64,000 nucleotides of DNA from Ancylostoma caninum (Eukaryota > Nematoda > Chromadorea > Rhabditida > Ancylostomatidae). The position numbers and the translations under genes are program-made. Positions 24,410 through 35,640 of this stretch are shown here, one piece after another. The stretch is taken from the NCBI GenBank assembly GCA_037903475.1, contig JBAJFG010000019.1, positions 434,001 through 498,000 of the forward strand, in the 5' to 3' direction. The notes below the pieces were generated by a model. It was not told the DNA's origin. It saw only the letters and a list, made by a program, of their open reading frames with translations, and did not search any database. Every line of letters begins with the position of its first letter. The stretch's first letter is position 1.

Positions 24410-25687
24410 ATTGCTAGTACGCCAAAATTCCCCAACCTGCTCTTAAAAGAAGAAGCACTGACCGAAGCCATAATTTTGTGCGGAAGTTTCTCAAACCGTG
24501 GCGAGAACAGTAGAATTTAAGTTTACTTTTCCGACCAGTGCAAGGCCTCCAAACACAGAAGTCGTTTGGTCTTAGCTTAGATTCTAGACGCAGGATACGG
24601 AACGCAAGAAGCAAATCGGCAACGACGCGTCGGTAGTACAAATATTTGAGATGTAATTTTTCAGTCTAATTTGATAAAATGGCAAAGCTGATGTGTAATT
24701 GAGATTAGGAAACATTTTATAAAACAAGATTCTAATGAAACTTTTCTTTACCTTTTCTATCGCTAGAATGTCTTTTTTCCGTGATGGATTCCTCACTTGA
24801 CTTGAGTATTCCGAATGTGGGAGGACGCAAGATTTATATACCTTAATCTATACTTTCGCAGAGACAAATTCCAATTTGCGGAATATGATGAAAAGTTTCT
24901 GTAGAGCAATGCTAACATTATGTTTGATATGAAGGCGTGGATCAAGATTTTCATCAAGAATTATGCTCAGGTCGCTGTTTCAGTGTTACGAATAGTATCT
25001 TCGCATTGGCTGTAATCTACAGAAGCCGGGGCGAATCTTCTTTTGACTTGAAAAACAGAAAGTTTTGGCTAAACTTACATCAATACCGTTCTCTCTGGCC
25101 CATTCCAGATGTTTTTTGTTGGACAATTGCAACGCCCTTGCAACACCGTGACTATCATTTTCAGAGAAATAGCCAGAGATTTCAATCTCATCTGCGTATA
25201 TAGCAGATTTTGTTCTCATGTCAGTGTTGAGCGGAGTGGGAAGGTCACATGTATAGAGGTTAAAAAGTAGTGGGAATAAGACTCCTTCCTGCGGAACTCA
25301 GCTACACTTTGCATAAGCCTTTCAACAAACATTATTGGAACGAACTGACACATCTCTTTCACTGAGATATGATGGAAGCCATTCTAAAATGTCGTATTTC
25401 ACACCAAGCATTGTTAGTTTCTCAATTGGTTTCGTGATATTCAGTCTATCAAACGCCTTTGACAGATCAAAGTGGATGACATCAGTTCTCTTGGGGGAAC
25501 AGTGAATGTATTTTACAAGTATTCCCAAAACGTGCTTTTACGACTTTTTCAGCAACTTTACACAGAACTAGGTTTATGCAAATTGGTCGGAACTCATTGG
25601 TATTAGTTGGAGCTGGTTTCTTTAAAATCGCCGTAACAATACCCTGTTTCCACACAGCTGGCAGTTGACCATGTAGGAAAGTCATAT
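24410..25687 (-). mobile_element. CR1/jockey-type LINE fragment
   Basis: The minus strand carries reverse transcriptase pieces in correct order: LPAVWKQGIVTAI near 25660, the block TNTNEFRPI near 25600, HFDLSKAFDRL (motif A) near 25450, IYADEIEI (motif C) near 25195, and the C-terminal tail PSRKKDILAIEKVKKSF near 24770, then LYYRRVVADL near 24630. The order and motifs fit the CR1-jockey group rather than RTE. The 5' part ends abruptly at about 25687, where the minisatellite-bearing element begins. Confidence 0.8.
24414..25680 (-). pseudogene. CR1-like reverse transcriptase, many stops and shifts
   Basis: The frame is broken by several stops and at least two frameshifts between the recognisable blocks. 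Motif A keeps its aspartate (DLSKAFDR). Motif C reads YADE where YADD is required, so the second catalytic aspartate of that box is replaced by glutamate. The C-terminal portion, which in active elements is rich in basic and aromatic residues (RKSKLKFYCSRHGLRNF here), is split over two frames. It is clearly dead. Confidence 0.75.
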
Positions 25688-26520
25688 CATTACTTCTTCT
25701 TAATTGGCAGTTCATGTGTGTACATGTGTGTTCGTGTGTGTGCACACGAGAACCAGCCATCAAAAACGGAAATAAAAAAAACAAAAACGAAAACGAAAAC
25801 ACCATTGTGTCCAGCGCATTGAGTTATGTACGAAAATATGGTAAATTTTGGTTTTCACCTTGATTTGAAGGTGCTTCAGCCCACATTTATCATGTTCAGA
25901 CATGTTAAGTCCTTTCATTGACCAAAAGTTATTTTCACCACGGTCGGTCAATGATTGGGTTAGGTCTATGATTACAGGACCGTACAAAAGGAAAGAGGCT
26001 TTTAGGACACCTTCATAACGAATAGGAGGAACCAAGCGAACGAGGAATGACACGAATGAGGGTTGCGCCGGAACGGGCGTTGGGGAAATGGTAGGAAACG
26101 AGTTACTGTTATAAAAGCGCTGGCGTCCAATACAAGCAGAACGCCGCTGGACGGGCCTACAACTGCTTGAGATGTGAAGCGACGTCAATAGGTGGGGGAG
26201 ACGGGTCCACCACTTTGATAGGGGTACGCCGGCGTCGAAAAGAGGGAAACTCATACAATCGGATCCAACGGTGTGGTAAACGTGCGCCGGCGTCGAGAGA
26301 TGAGAAAACGCCTAGAGTCGGGTCCAACGGTAATGTGAGGCTGCGCCGGCATCGAAAAGTGGGCACTCAGTAGCAGCGAAAGTGTCATGCACGGGTCCAC
26401 ACCTGCGAGAGTGGTATGCCAGCGCTTAGTAGAGGGGAGCATAAAGTGGATGAGAGGCGAGCGAAGCGAGCTTAAAAGAAAGCCTGAGAGACCGGCCTTA
26501 GCCGGAAGATCAGGCTGGTT
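25688..26520 (+). mobile_element. Minisatellite-bearing repeat element, copy 1 (Helitron-like?)
   Basis: Three copies of this family are present (here, 42872-45105, and 52452-about 53400 inverted). Shared order: CTTCTTAATTGGCAGTTC, a GT-rich tract, CACGAGAACCAGCCAT, a block with GAGTTATGTACGAAAAT and GACATGTTAAGT, then diverged units of about 59 bp, then GCGAGCGAAGCGAGC, then a CCGGC..GCCGG hairpin and CTGGT at the end. Here the GT tract is short and interrupted. No coding capacity was found. The hairpin near the end and lack of TIR suggest a Helitron or Helentron derivative, but the termini do not give a clean TC/CTRR diagnosis. Confidence 0.65.
26160..26440 (-). repeat. 59-bp-type minisatellite inside element copy 1
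   Basis: Degenerate units carry GCGCCGGCGTCGA and GGGTCCAACGGT at intervals of about 59-80 bp. They are the reverse complement of the cleaner array at 52962-53275. Confidence 0.7.
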
Positions 26521-26712
26521 ATCATTATTATGGAGAAGGGTAAAGCAAGAGCTTTAGCGCAGCGTTGAAAAATGATTCCTGGCAGTCATCGAGAGAAATG
26601 TCGATGGCTTGAGGTTAACCAGAAGTCTCTGTACAAATCTGTACATCCCAAAGATACAAATATAGTGTTGAATCAAAACAAGTTGGCTACATTTAAGCAT
26701 GGCATTTGTCTT
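26521..26712. other. Spacer before the RTE element
   Basis: Just under 200 bp of undetermined DNA between the minisatellite-bearing element and the first base with RTE 5' homology. Confidence 0.4.
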
Positions 26713-29163
26713 GCGAATTTTGCCAAAAGCTCGCATTCTAACGACTGAGGAGCGCATGAGAGGCGAGCAGGGGCCGCCTCTAACAAATACGTTCTTTGTC
26801 CACAGGGGGAATCCTTCTCCCCGTCATCAGAATGCCAGCGACAGGCCGTAGTGACAGGCCGGCTGACGAACACCTCACTTCACATCTAATGGATCATGAA
26901 GTCAAATGGATTCAAGAAGGAGGCTACCTCGTACGCGGGAATCGGCGCCACGCCACTCGCGGGGCCCGGTGAGTGTGGACAATAATATGCGAGGGTCCTA
27001 GGTGCTTCGCGAACGGTGGCATCGAGGGGAAAGCAGGCGAGTCGTTAAGGATAACAACGTAGCCAAGACGCCTATTGCTACTCTGGACCTCGGCACGTTG
27101 ACAGGCCGTTCACGTGAACTGGCAGCAGCACTGCAGCGCCGTCGAATCGCGATGCAGGGGACGAGGTGGTCTGGCAGCAAATTCAAGGAGATCGGGTGCG
27201 GATTCAAAATCGTCTACAGTGGTAGCCCAGGTTCAAGAAATGGTGTCGGCATCATTGTCTCCGAACGGTTCAGGGATTCCATAGCAGGCGTAGAGCGTTT
27301 TGACGACCGTCTTATGAAGATTGTTGTCGTCATGTTAGAAAGGCGCATCCACTTCTTCTCGACAAACGTCCCGCAGACTGGATGTTCAGATCGAGCCAAA
27401 GACGATTTCTGGGCGCTGATTGATGAGAAGGCTGCTGCAGTACCACCAGAGGATACGGTCGTTATTGCAGGGGACTTGAATGGTCATGTAGGAGTGACGA
27501 AGGACGGCTACAGATGCCACGGCGGCTTCGCATACGGGGTGCGTAACGAGGATGGGGAGCGCATTCTCGACTGCGCCGAGTCTCAAAACCTTGTTATAAT
27601 GAACACGAGATTTCGGAAACGACCATCCCACCTCGTCTCTTTCTGCAGCGGCAGCAACAAGAAACAGATCGACTACGTGCTCGTGAGGTATCAAGACCAG
27701 AAGCTCGTCACGGATGCAAAAGTCGTACCGTATGAGACGGTCGCGTCGCAACACCGGCCGCTAATCTGCGAAAATCGCGCCGCCGAACAAGAAACGCGTC
27801 GAACGATATGGGCCGGCTCGAATCAAGTGGTGGAGATTAAGAGAGAAAGAAATAGTAGCCACCTCTCACATTCAGTTGCCGCCTATCACGAACGTCGACG
27901 AAGCATGGCAAAAGGTAACTGATGCTGTCCTCGCAACTGCTCGCTCCGAACTCGGCAGGACAAAGCCTGATCGACGGAAGCTTGACAGGAAGACTTGGCT
28001 TTGGAAGGAGGAAGTGAGGGCGAAAGTTCGCGAGAAGAAGAGACTATACCACTCCTTCCTGAACAATAAAACGACAGACAACTGGAGGAGTTACCGCGAA
28101 GCGAAAATGGCTGTTAAGAAGGCTGTAGCCGTAGCGAAGGCGGCTCATTACGATGAAGTCTGTAAGAAGTTAGACTCGAGGGACGGTGACACTTCATCTA
28201 CCGACTCGCGAAATCGCGTCAGCGCCAAACAGACGACGTCGAGAAGTCTCACGGCGTCAACGACGACCAAGGTCACCTCCTGATGGATCACAAGAAGGTG
28301 ATGCAACGATGGAGGGATTATTTTCAGGAGGTCTCGACAGAAGAATTTGCCCATCCATCCAACACAGAAGTTCCGCCCACCTTCGTACCAGTGCAGCCGA
28401 TCACCATCGAAGAGACCATGTATGCACTGAAGCGAATGAAGCCAGGCAAAGCGACCGGTCCAGATGATATGGCAGCGGAATTGTGGAAGTCGCAATGGTG
28501 CAACTCCGCTGATTGCTTAACGAAATTCTTTAATCTAGTCATAGCGGAAAAGAAGGTGCCCGCGGACTGGCAGCGAAGCACTAGCATCCCAATCTGGAAG
28601 GGCAAGGGTAGCCCTGCTGACTGCGCGAACTATCGACCAATCCGTCTGTTGTAGCATACCATGAAGATCTTCGAACGCATCATTGATCGTCGGATTCGCA
28701 AAATCGTCCAGCTACCTCCCAACTAATGCGGCTTTGTATCCGGATGCAGCACTACCATTGCCACCCACGCCGCCCGTCTCCTGAAGCATAGTGAAAAGAA
28801 AAGACCATTGCACCTAGCTTTCCTAGATCTGGAGAAGACCTTCGACCGCGTCGCCCACGAAGTCATTTGGTACGCTCTGCGGCTTCACGGCATTCCCGAA
28901 GAGCAGATCGAATGGGTACGGATTCTTTACGTAAAGTGCAGGCGGCCGTGGGCACGTCGACGGAGTTCCCCATAACCGCGTTTGTACACCAAGGCTCAGC
29001 CCTTTCCCCGCTTCTTTTAATCGTAGTCATGAATGCCATCACAAAGGACCTTCACAGACCAGCACCGTGGACGCTGCTGTACGCGGATGACGTAATGCTA
29101 GCATCCGAAGACAAGGGTGAACTTGAACGGCAGACGCAAGCATGCACTGACCAGCAAGCATAA
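26713..29163 (+). mobile_element. RTE-clade LINE with 5' leader, 3' truncated
   Basis: The leader (about 26713-27050) matches an inverted fragment at 30545-30860, for example GGTGAGTGTGGACAATAATA in both, which defines it as a repeat-family 5' region. It is followed by an endonuclease and then a reverse transcriptase in the same orientation. Homology stops soon after the YADD box, near 29163, so the RT C-terminus present in the 7167-8264 copy is missing here. A G-rich run (GGGGGGGG, about 29178) begins just after the break. Confidence 0.85.
27002..29163 (+). pseudogene. RTE endonuclease-reverse transcriptase, broken
   Basis: The N-terminal half is an AP-type endonuclease (exonuclease-endonuclease-phosphatase fold) that would nick target DNA. 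Visible are DLGTLTGRSRELA, QGTRWSGSK, GVGIIVSERFRD, GDLNGHVG and SQHRPLI. In relatives the first catalytic block is QETRWSG; here the glutamate is glycine. The RT half shows MKPGKATGPDD, NYRPIRLL, AFLDLEKTFDR (motif A), HQGSALSPLL and LLYADDVMLAS (motif C, intact aspartates). Breaks are frameshifts near 27830-27880, 28190 and 28930, and stops at 28652 and about 28725. The second stop lies where relatives have CGFVSG preceded by Q, which suggests CAA to TAA decay. The protein cannot be made in one piece. Confidence 0.88.
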
Positions 29164-29601
29164 ACTTCCCGGACGAGGGGGGGGGCGTACAAGGCAGTGC
29201 GAGCATACACTCAACGCTTCCGAGCAGACCACGGTGACGCCGGGTACCTCTTAGCGCTGCTCCTCCTCAATCCTTGGGTATGTGCTTGATGGTACGCGAC
29301 ACATGTGAACCAGTATCATCCTCCAACATCTATCGACTTCATCGCCACCGCTTCCCACGAGTGCACGATACAGAATGGAAACTGACTGAACGGCGCGGGT
29401 TATTTATGCGATTTCTGCGCAGGGTCGGAGCCTAACGTGCGCATATGCGAAGCTTTGGGCGGCAAGCTGGCGTTTTACGATAGAATGAAAGAAGAGTTAC
29501 ACGAATTCGCGACACTGGTTAACGTTCCCAACAATAACATTATAAGGCAGCTTGTTCGAAACAGAATATACGATAGGAACTGTATCTCTGAAGGATGTAT
29601 A
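29164..29601. other. Undetermined DNA between two elements
   Basis: This starts with a G run and continues as moderately GC-rich DNA. The frame at 29437-29691 runs into the terminus of the next transposon and is not a credible gene. Confidence 0.35.
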
Positions 29602-30511
29602 CAGGGTGACAACAAAGTTTTTGGCCAAAGATTTTATTGCAATTCTTTCTTGCGTTTTGTAAGGAAACCCAAGACTCTGTATCCGCGTTGACAATCCAAA
29701 TGTCTTGAACACGCATGCAAAATTTCACAATCCATATCCCTATTTGAACCTTGTATGATCTGCAAACATGAAACCAGTTAGAGATGGAAATGGCCCCAAG
29801 TAGAGTCTCGGTGACATCTTTTCCAAAACTTCTTTCAGTTGGCGTTTCAAATAACCAGTTTTCTGCCCAATATTGAAGAGGTTATAAGCTTTCTGTCCTA
29901 AGGAGATCCGTGTGCAAACTTGTTTTATTGACCGAAAATGATCAATAGACTGTCACCACCACTTTTTCCTACTAGAATGCACAAAACAAAGGGCAAAAGT
30001 GGGCAGAGCGAAACCCGGAGAAATATATTATTTCTTACGCTTAAGCACATCTTACAGAAATAAGGTGGGATTTTGACAAAAGTTTTCCATCAAGTTTCAA
30101 AAGAAAAAGCAACAAAAAGTTTGTTCAGACCCTTCAGTCCCTGATTTCACCAAACCATCATATTTGCTTAATAATTATCATGCTCCCTGAAACGGAGACC
30201 TCTGGATTTCTGAACTGTAGTCCTTAAATCACAGAATTTGAGCTAAGTTTCGCTCAAACACCAGATTCCCTAGCATAGACCTAGCAAGAAAACAGGGTCA
30301 TAAATTCTCGACCAACTTGCGGCCCTCGTGCGTTGCAGTAGCCAACGTTTTTGTTAACTTTACGGAGAAGCCAGAAGTGATATCCGAAATCCAAGTAGAT
30401 TCTTAAAGCGCATGGATTTTACACAGCCCAGGTAAATTTCGAGACTGCTTGCCCATCTGATCCCAGTCTTACAATTTATTATGTTTGGCCAAAGACTTTG
30501 TTGTCACCCTG
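29602..30511. mobile_element. Tc1/mariner-type element, 910 bp, TA target
   Basis: The ends begin CAGGGTGACAACAAAGTTTT and, inverted, CAGGGTGACAACAAAGTCTT, both continuing TGGCCAAA, so 27 of 28 TIR positions match. TA at 29600-29601 and 30512-30513 is the target duplication. The interior is AT-rich with no readable catalytic motif. It is a non-autonomous copy inserted between RTE-derived segments. Confidence 0.85.
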
Positions 30512-30539
30512 TATTATGTCGCCACTGTAGAACGGGGAG

Positions 30540-31010
30540 GGGGGGGGGGGCTGCGCACAAGCTGCAGTTATTTGCATCGAGGACCCTCGCATATTATTGT
30601 CCACACTCACCGGGCTCCGCGAGTGGGCGTCGATTCCCGTGTACGCCGTAGCATTCTTCTCAAATCCATTTGGCGTCATGATCCATGTGATGTGACATGG
30701 GGTGTTCGTCAGCCGGCCTGTCACTACGGCCTGCTGGCATTCGATTTACGGGGAGAAGGAATTCCTTGTGGACAAGGGACTTATTTCCTAGAGGCGGCCC
30801 CTACTCGTCTCTCATACCCTTCCCAGTCGTTAGAGTGCGAGCTTTTGGCCAAATCCGAACTGCAGGATACAGCCCGCACAAAACATTTGCACACACCCAC
30901 GCGCGTGAGTGCATGTTCACACTCATATGCCGGCCGCATGAATCGAATCCAGCACTGTCAAACTGAGGAGTCCATCCCCTAGATCTACCCGCGTCGCAGG
31001 GCAAGTTGCG
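30540..31010 (-). mobile_element. Inverted RTE 5'-leader fragment
   Basis: From about 30560 to 30860 this is the reverse complement of the RTE leader at 26713-26995, including the GGACCCTCGCATATTATTGT segment. From 30860 to 31010 it runs further into the leader than the 26.7-kb copy does, with CATGCACTCACGCGCGTG on the minus strand. It begins next to a run of 14 or more G at about 30538-30550. No endonuclease frame is included. Confidence 0.8.
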
Positions 31011-33029
31011 GTTTTCTCTTCCAGTTTAAAAAATTTATGACCATCTAAATTTAGTATCTCTCTGACCTTCTCAGATCGAATTAAAATTCACAGTCAGTTC
31101 ATTTGAAAGAACAGAACTGCATTGAAATTTTCGAAAAGAAAAACAACTCCTTAGTGGTGGTTCCGGGAACTTTTCAAACGGCCCTCGTATAGTGCGGCAA
31201 AATCAACACTAACAGTGGAATAGCAGTTGAGCAAGAATTTAGGTAGTGTGCGGTTTCTACATTCTGTGCTTTTGACAATATCGAGATTCTAGCACAAAGT
31301 GGAAAGACGCTTGGCGAACTAGATGGCTGATTTGTCATGCCAACCTCCTTGCATGCCTCTGAGGACGGCTACTGAAGCCGAAACGTAAGAAACGTTCCAC
31401 CTAAGAAAACCTCATAGGCATTACAAGCTATGAAATATCCACCATGAAAAGGGAACATCTGTTCTTTGGCTCATTTTCGTGGATTTTACGACCGTTCTGC
31501 GTGGCCACCCACAGATTTACGATCAAGGGAATGTTCAGAGACCGCTTCCGCTTCGAAAATATTTTTTGCAGGCAATTTCTTTATTTCCTGCCTTCTAGTC
31601 CCGTGAATAAATTCATCTGTTCAATTGTGTCTTCAAAGTGCCGAATCGTACGTATATATCGTACGCATACGTATCTGTTGTTCAGGATTTCGAATCACTT
31701 GAAGGCATGATGTAAACATCAAAAACATAATCGGTGGGAAATTGCGCGAAATTGTATACCCATGTTATGCGAATGCTCCTTTCATCCATTCCGAAATTTA
31801 CTGTGCCTCAGGTCCTCGCTTTTTGAAGCCTACTCTATCATGAACCAATCTCAGTTTGATTAGAGCATGTGGCTTGGAAGGCCATTTCTCGTAGTGGAGT
31901 AAGCGTTTCGACTCTATGCTAGGGGAATAATCGGTCCCTTGAGTGCTGTAGTGCATGTTTAGCTCCATTCGCATCTTGTTTATCTCGAACAGTGCCTAAA
32001 AGCTGTGTGTCCCCAACCTGGCTCTGTTTCTCCACTAATCGACTAAATTCCGAATCGCGCAGTACTTTCTGTTCATTTTAGTCTCACAGCTCTTTGGATT
32101 ATTAGCAGACTCAAAGCTGTAGTGTGGTTACTTGCTGGGCCAGTGGATAGTGTAAGTAAATTTCCCATAAATTTCGCAGAGATCATAGTAGAAAGTAAGC
32201 GACTGGGTGCCTTTCATGTTCTTAGAACATATTCTAAACACTAAGCAGATCTTGTCAATCTTGAAGGAGGTCGAGTGCGGCACGAGCCTTCCTGAATAAC
32301 CTCTGAATGTTTCACTGCAATATCCGCACTACTATTGAAGTCTTTCGAAGTCTTCTAATCTTCATTGCAACTTCGCTTATACGATGTTGGTAGTACGTGA
32401 ATGTTCCGTGAATTCCGTGAAGATAAACGCTCTAGAAAATGACAAACGTCTAAAGCTGAGAAAATCCTCCGCAAGAAGCAATCATCGGAGTTCCGGGAAG
32501 TCTGTACGGGGTACAAATAAGTCTGCAAAATTCATTTCCGTGCACAAGTCCACTTTCTTCAAAGGATGCATCTGTGGGAATATTCGGTTTCGAGCTGGGA
32601 TACTGAAATCGGGAGGTCGCTGTCAGTGAAGAACAAATAAAGCAGAAAGTAGGTGAGCTGGAAGGGGGGGGGTGGGGTGGCGTTGGGAAAAAGTGGGTTC
32701 TCCACTGCTCTGGGGACTCGTCCGAAGAGCGAAAATAATATTACATGAAAATTAAGTGCTGAATAAAATTAATTATAAATATCCAAAGAGTAATAATAAA
32801 AGTAAGGAATTAAAAACAAACTTATATAAGATATCTATCTGTTTTATAAAGTATTTGCCAAAGACTGGCAACCCATTTTCGGGGGGGGGGGGGTGCCCTT
32901 TCGTCCGACAAAAACTTGTTTTAGTTTATTTTCAATCGCTTATTTTATTACTATTTTAAAATAATTTTTATTAACTATTTATTGTTATAAAAATATTTTT
33001 ACTAATTTTATTTTCCATCTGGGCTCCCA
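31011..33029. other. Undetermined, AT-rich, with homopolymer tracts
   Basis: No gene is recognisable. Contains a hammerhead-like core at about 31353-31421 and G runs at about 32662-32680 and 32880-32893. 32384-32629 is an 81-codon basic open frame of no known family. The part from about 32740 to 33015 is strongly A/T. Confidence 0.35.
31353..31421 (+). ncRNA. Hammerhead-ribozyme-like core, incomplete
   Basis: CTGAGGA at 31359 fits the hammerhead box CUGANGA. It is followed by GGC, a loop, GCC, and then GAAA at 31380-31383. The next bases ACGT fold with ACGT at 31391-31394 as a possible stem III, and ATGCCT just before the core can pair with AGGCAT at 31416-31421 as stem I. An extra C next to stem II and an unpaired stretch before AGGCAT do not fit an active ribozyme. 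It may be a decayed retroelement-associated motif. Confidence 0.25.
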
Positions 33030-33134
33030 AAGTGGTGGAGACGCAATTCCTCCCCCCCCCCTTCTCCCGATTACGTGATGTTCGCCACCCGTCCTTTCGC
33101 GAACGCGGCGAAAAGGGCGGAGTGCGCGACGAAC

Positions 33135-33253
33135 CCTCCCGGGGTGTGGGGTGTTATACCTGGAGAGGGCGGTGCGGTCCAGCTCTGCGATTGGTCAGAG
33201 CTCGACCGCGCCTCTCACTCCAGGTATAACGCTCCATACCCACCCTCCCGGAG
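33135..33253. repeat. GC-rich foldback, about 119 bp
   Basis: The left arm contains GTTATACCTGGAG and GCGGTCCAGCTCTG. The right arm carries their complements, CAGAGCTCGACCGC and CTCCAGGTATAAC, within arms of about 55 bp. The loop is ATTGGT. It is probably a MITE relic. Confidence 0.8.
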
Positions 33254-33277
33254 TCTGCGCTAGGGAAAAAAAGTAGT

Positions 33278-33301
33278 GCCGCGCGCGAATTCGCGCGCGG
33301 C
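33278..33301. repeat. Perfect 24-bp palindrome
   Basis: The half-site GCCGCGCGCGAA is followed immediately by its exact reverse complement, with no spacer. Confidence 0.95.
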
Positions 33302-33440
33302 GGCGCGGCCGGTGACGAACGTCCGTGGACACCCCCCTCCCGCTCACTTTATGCGTCCGGCACCATGAGGGTACGTCGGTGTCCAAAAGGGGAGATAAGC
33401 CACGTAAGGGGTCCAATACGTAAGGGGCGTTCAAATTTGA

Positions 33441-34599
33441 TGACAGTGCAGCGGAAGGAGTTCACTATCGCAGAAGAGGCCTTAATGCCGAATGTTTGAA
33501 AGAATGCCCAGCGGCGTCAAGTCAACCCTTATCACTTCAACTATCATGATGTGCAAAAACTCCGACCAGGTACAGCCATCATTCCACAGCAAATCGGTTG
33601 CACATCTACTCCTACTCCTATTCTAAACCGCTGTGGTGACCCAAATGCTAAAAGTGCAATGAGGTGCTAGGTAACTGTGACGTGGCCAAGTGTAAGAGAG
33701 AACAAAATGGAATGCAGTGCTACACTTTTTTTATTTTTCCATTAAGAAAAAACTGTTAGGGTTATGAATTAAATTAATCCGTATGAGGGTCGGTCAATTA
33801 ATTAATTAATTAATTTATTTATCAAATGCACTCATGGTGCTCCAAACAGCTATTGAAAAGGAAGAACGCAATACAGAACTAACGAAGAACAAAAAAATGC
33901 TTTGAAAAATTATGAATTCTAAAAAACAATACTCAAGCATCATAGGTATTATCGCAGTTGCGCAACACACACTAAATCCCTCTGTCTAGCACCTAAATAT
34001 TGACGACCAAATTTAGGTTTTCATTGGAGTATGCAACTACCAGGAATCACCGCCTAAGAGAAATACGTATATGTATATAAAAATGTGGGTGTAATAAACA
34101 CCCTCTTCATAGTCCACCATAAGGTCTCGAACTTATGTGACCAAGATAACCAAGGTGTGATTGCGTCACAATCACTCTCGAGCGGCGGAGAGCAGGAGGA
34201 GGCACCAGGGCGAATGGCCTGAATTTCCATGCGTACCCCGGCGGGTGTAGCACCTCTTTCAGTCCCCATGCACGCCGCTTCCCAGGTGCTTGGCATGTAG
34301 TTGAGGTAAACAGTTGGTAGAGATGAAGAATAGGATGGGAATATGTGGAAGTAAGAGATGGAAGTAAGAGATAAGGCGGTGATATATAGGTAGAAAGCAT
34401 AGCGAATGGATGCGAAACAACCAAGTAATTAGCGGAGGTCATTAAAGAGAGGGAGAGAATTAGAGAAAACACAGGATTAAGAATGAGTCGGAAAAGTGAG
34501 TGGCTGACGGTGTGGTAGTATTTGATCGTCGTAGAAATCCGTGATAAATTGGCAGGCATGAGAAAACAGATGCGCTGAAAAAAAAATGAAGTAGCTAAC
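33441..34599. other. Undetermined DNA
   Basis: No gene could be supported. An (ATTA)n run lies at about 33796-33822. The minus-strand open frame 34107-34601 (164 codons) reads as hydrophobic-rich sequence without a recognisable domain and overlaps purine-rich simple sequence. Confidence 0.35.
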
Positions 34600-35640
34600 A
34601 ATTGTCATGAATGTCTAACAATTGAAACACATCAACTCCTCTCAATTTCGATCTGAAGATAGAACTATTCTGGGCTTGCAAAACACTTGAGGGAAGGCGC
34701 TGAAACCACCTTGCAGTTTCATTAAAGAGTGAATTATACGTCTGCGTAAACCGTTTCCTTTCTATTCTAGGATAATAGAGAGCAAATCCGCTAGAACGCG
34801 CGCTAGTTGGCTGAACACCCAATATTTGCTGGCTGACGATCTGAGCTCTTTTCGCATTATGCGGAAGCAGAATACTAGATCAGAAAGGATGTGCCTGTAC
34901 TTAAGACTTCAATCCTAGTGACTTAAGCCTGGTAGGATAACTAGGCATATCGGTAATTCTAGATACGCGGTGGCACCTAAAATATAAGAGGCGGGTAAAA
35001 GTCTGCTGCACTTTTTCAAGTTTAGTAATATCCTTTTTCGAAAAGGGATTCCATATTTGCGAGCACTGCTCTAGGTGGGGTAGTACATAAGCAGAGTATA
35101 AACATGTCAAAATTACCGCGTTAGTAATATGAGTATTCCGAAAGATAGCATACAGTGCAGCATACGCCTTTCTGGAGATATAATCAATATGATCCGAGAA
35201 GGCTGGAGTGCATACAGTGCAGCATACGCCTTTCTGGAGATATAATCAATATGATCCGAGAAGGCTGGAGTCAACTAGAACGCCTAGATCCTTAGAACAG
35301 ACAGAGTTACTAATTTTAGTCCCATTCATAACTCACTGAACTTCATCGGAATCACCCAAGTGAAGAACTGAGCACTTACTCAGGTTAATCTGCAGATCCC
35401 AGCTAGATGCCCAATCTACCATTCTTTCAAGTGATAAGATAATTGCTGAACGAACTTCGGCTGCATGCTACTGTTGTACACACCATAAATTTTGATGTCA
35501 TCAGCGTACATTTTACTTAATTTTATTTTTGGTTAATACCCGCTATCACTGAATGGTAGATGAATAATAAGAAGGTAAAAGGGTCAAAACCATCTGGCCG
35601 TCCAGCTGAAAAGGAAAAAGAAAAGTCCATCATTTTCGAG
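34600..35640 (-). mobile_element. Second CR1-like LINE fragment, 3' part
   Basis: The minus strand shows PFTFLLFIYHSV near 35600, then KMYADDIKIYGVYN near 35500 (motif C with both aspartates), then VLPHLEQCSQIWNPFSKKDI near 35080 and a tail with FNETARWFQRLPSSV near 34700. This order is the palm-to-C-terminus of a CR1-jockey RT. Motifs upstream of the catalytic box are absent, so it is 5' truncated. Stops interrupt the frame between the blocks. Confidence 0.78.
35148..35271. repeat. 62-bp tandem duplication inside the LINE
   Basis: Two identical head-to-tail 62-bp units start GCATACAGTGCAGCATACGC at 35148 and 35210. The perfect identity shows that the duplication is recent compared with the decay of the surrounding LINE. 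Confidence 0.95.

Larger units (their letters stand above)
33030..33440. other. GC-rich island with foldback and palindrome
   Basis: An abrupt GC-rich block inside AT-rich DNA. It contains the foldback at 33135-33253, a 24-bp perfect palindrome at 33278-33301, and a C run at about 33050-33061. The open frames come from the lack of stops in GC-rich sequence and are not taken as genes. Confidence 0.6.

Noticed and set aside
34107..34601. 164-codon minus-strand open frame
   Set aside because: No domain, and the plus strand here is purine-rich simple sequence, so the hydrophobic translation is explained by composition.
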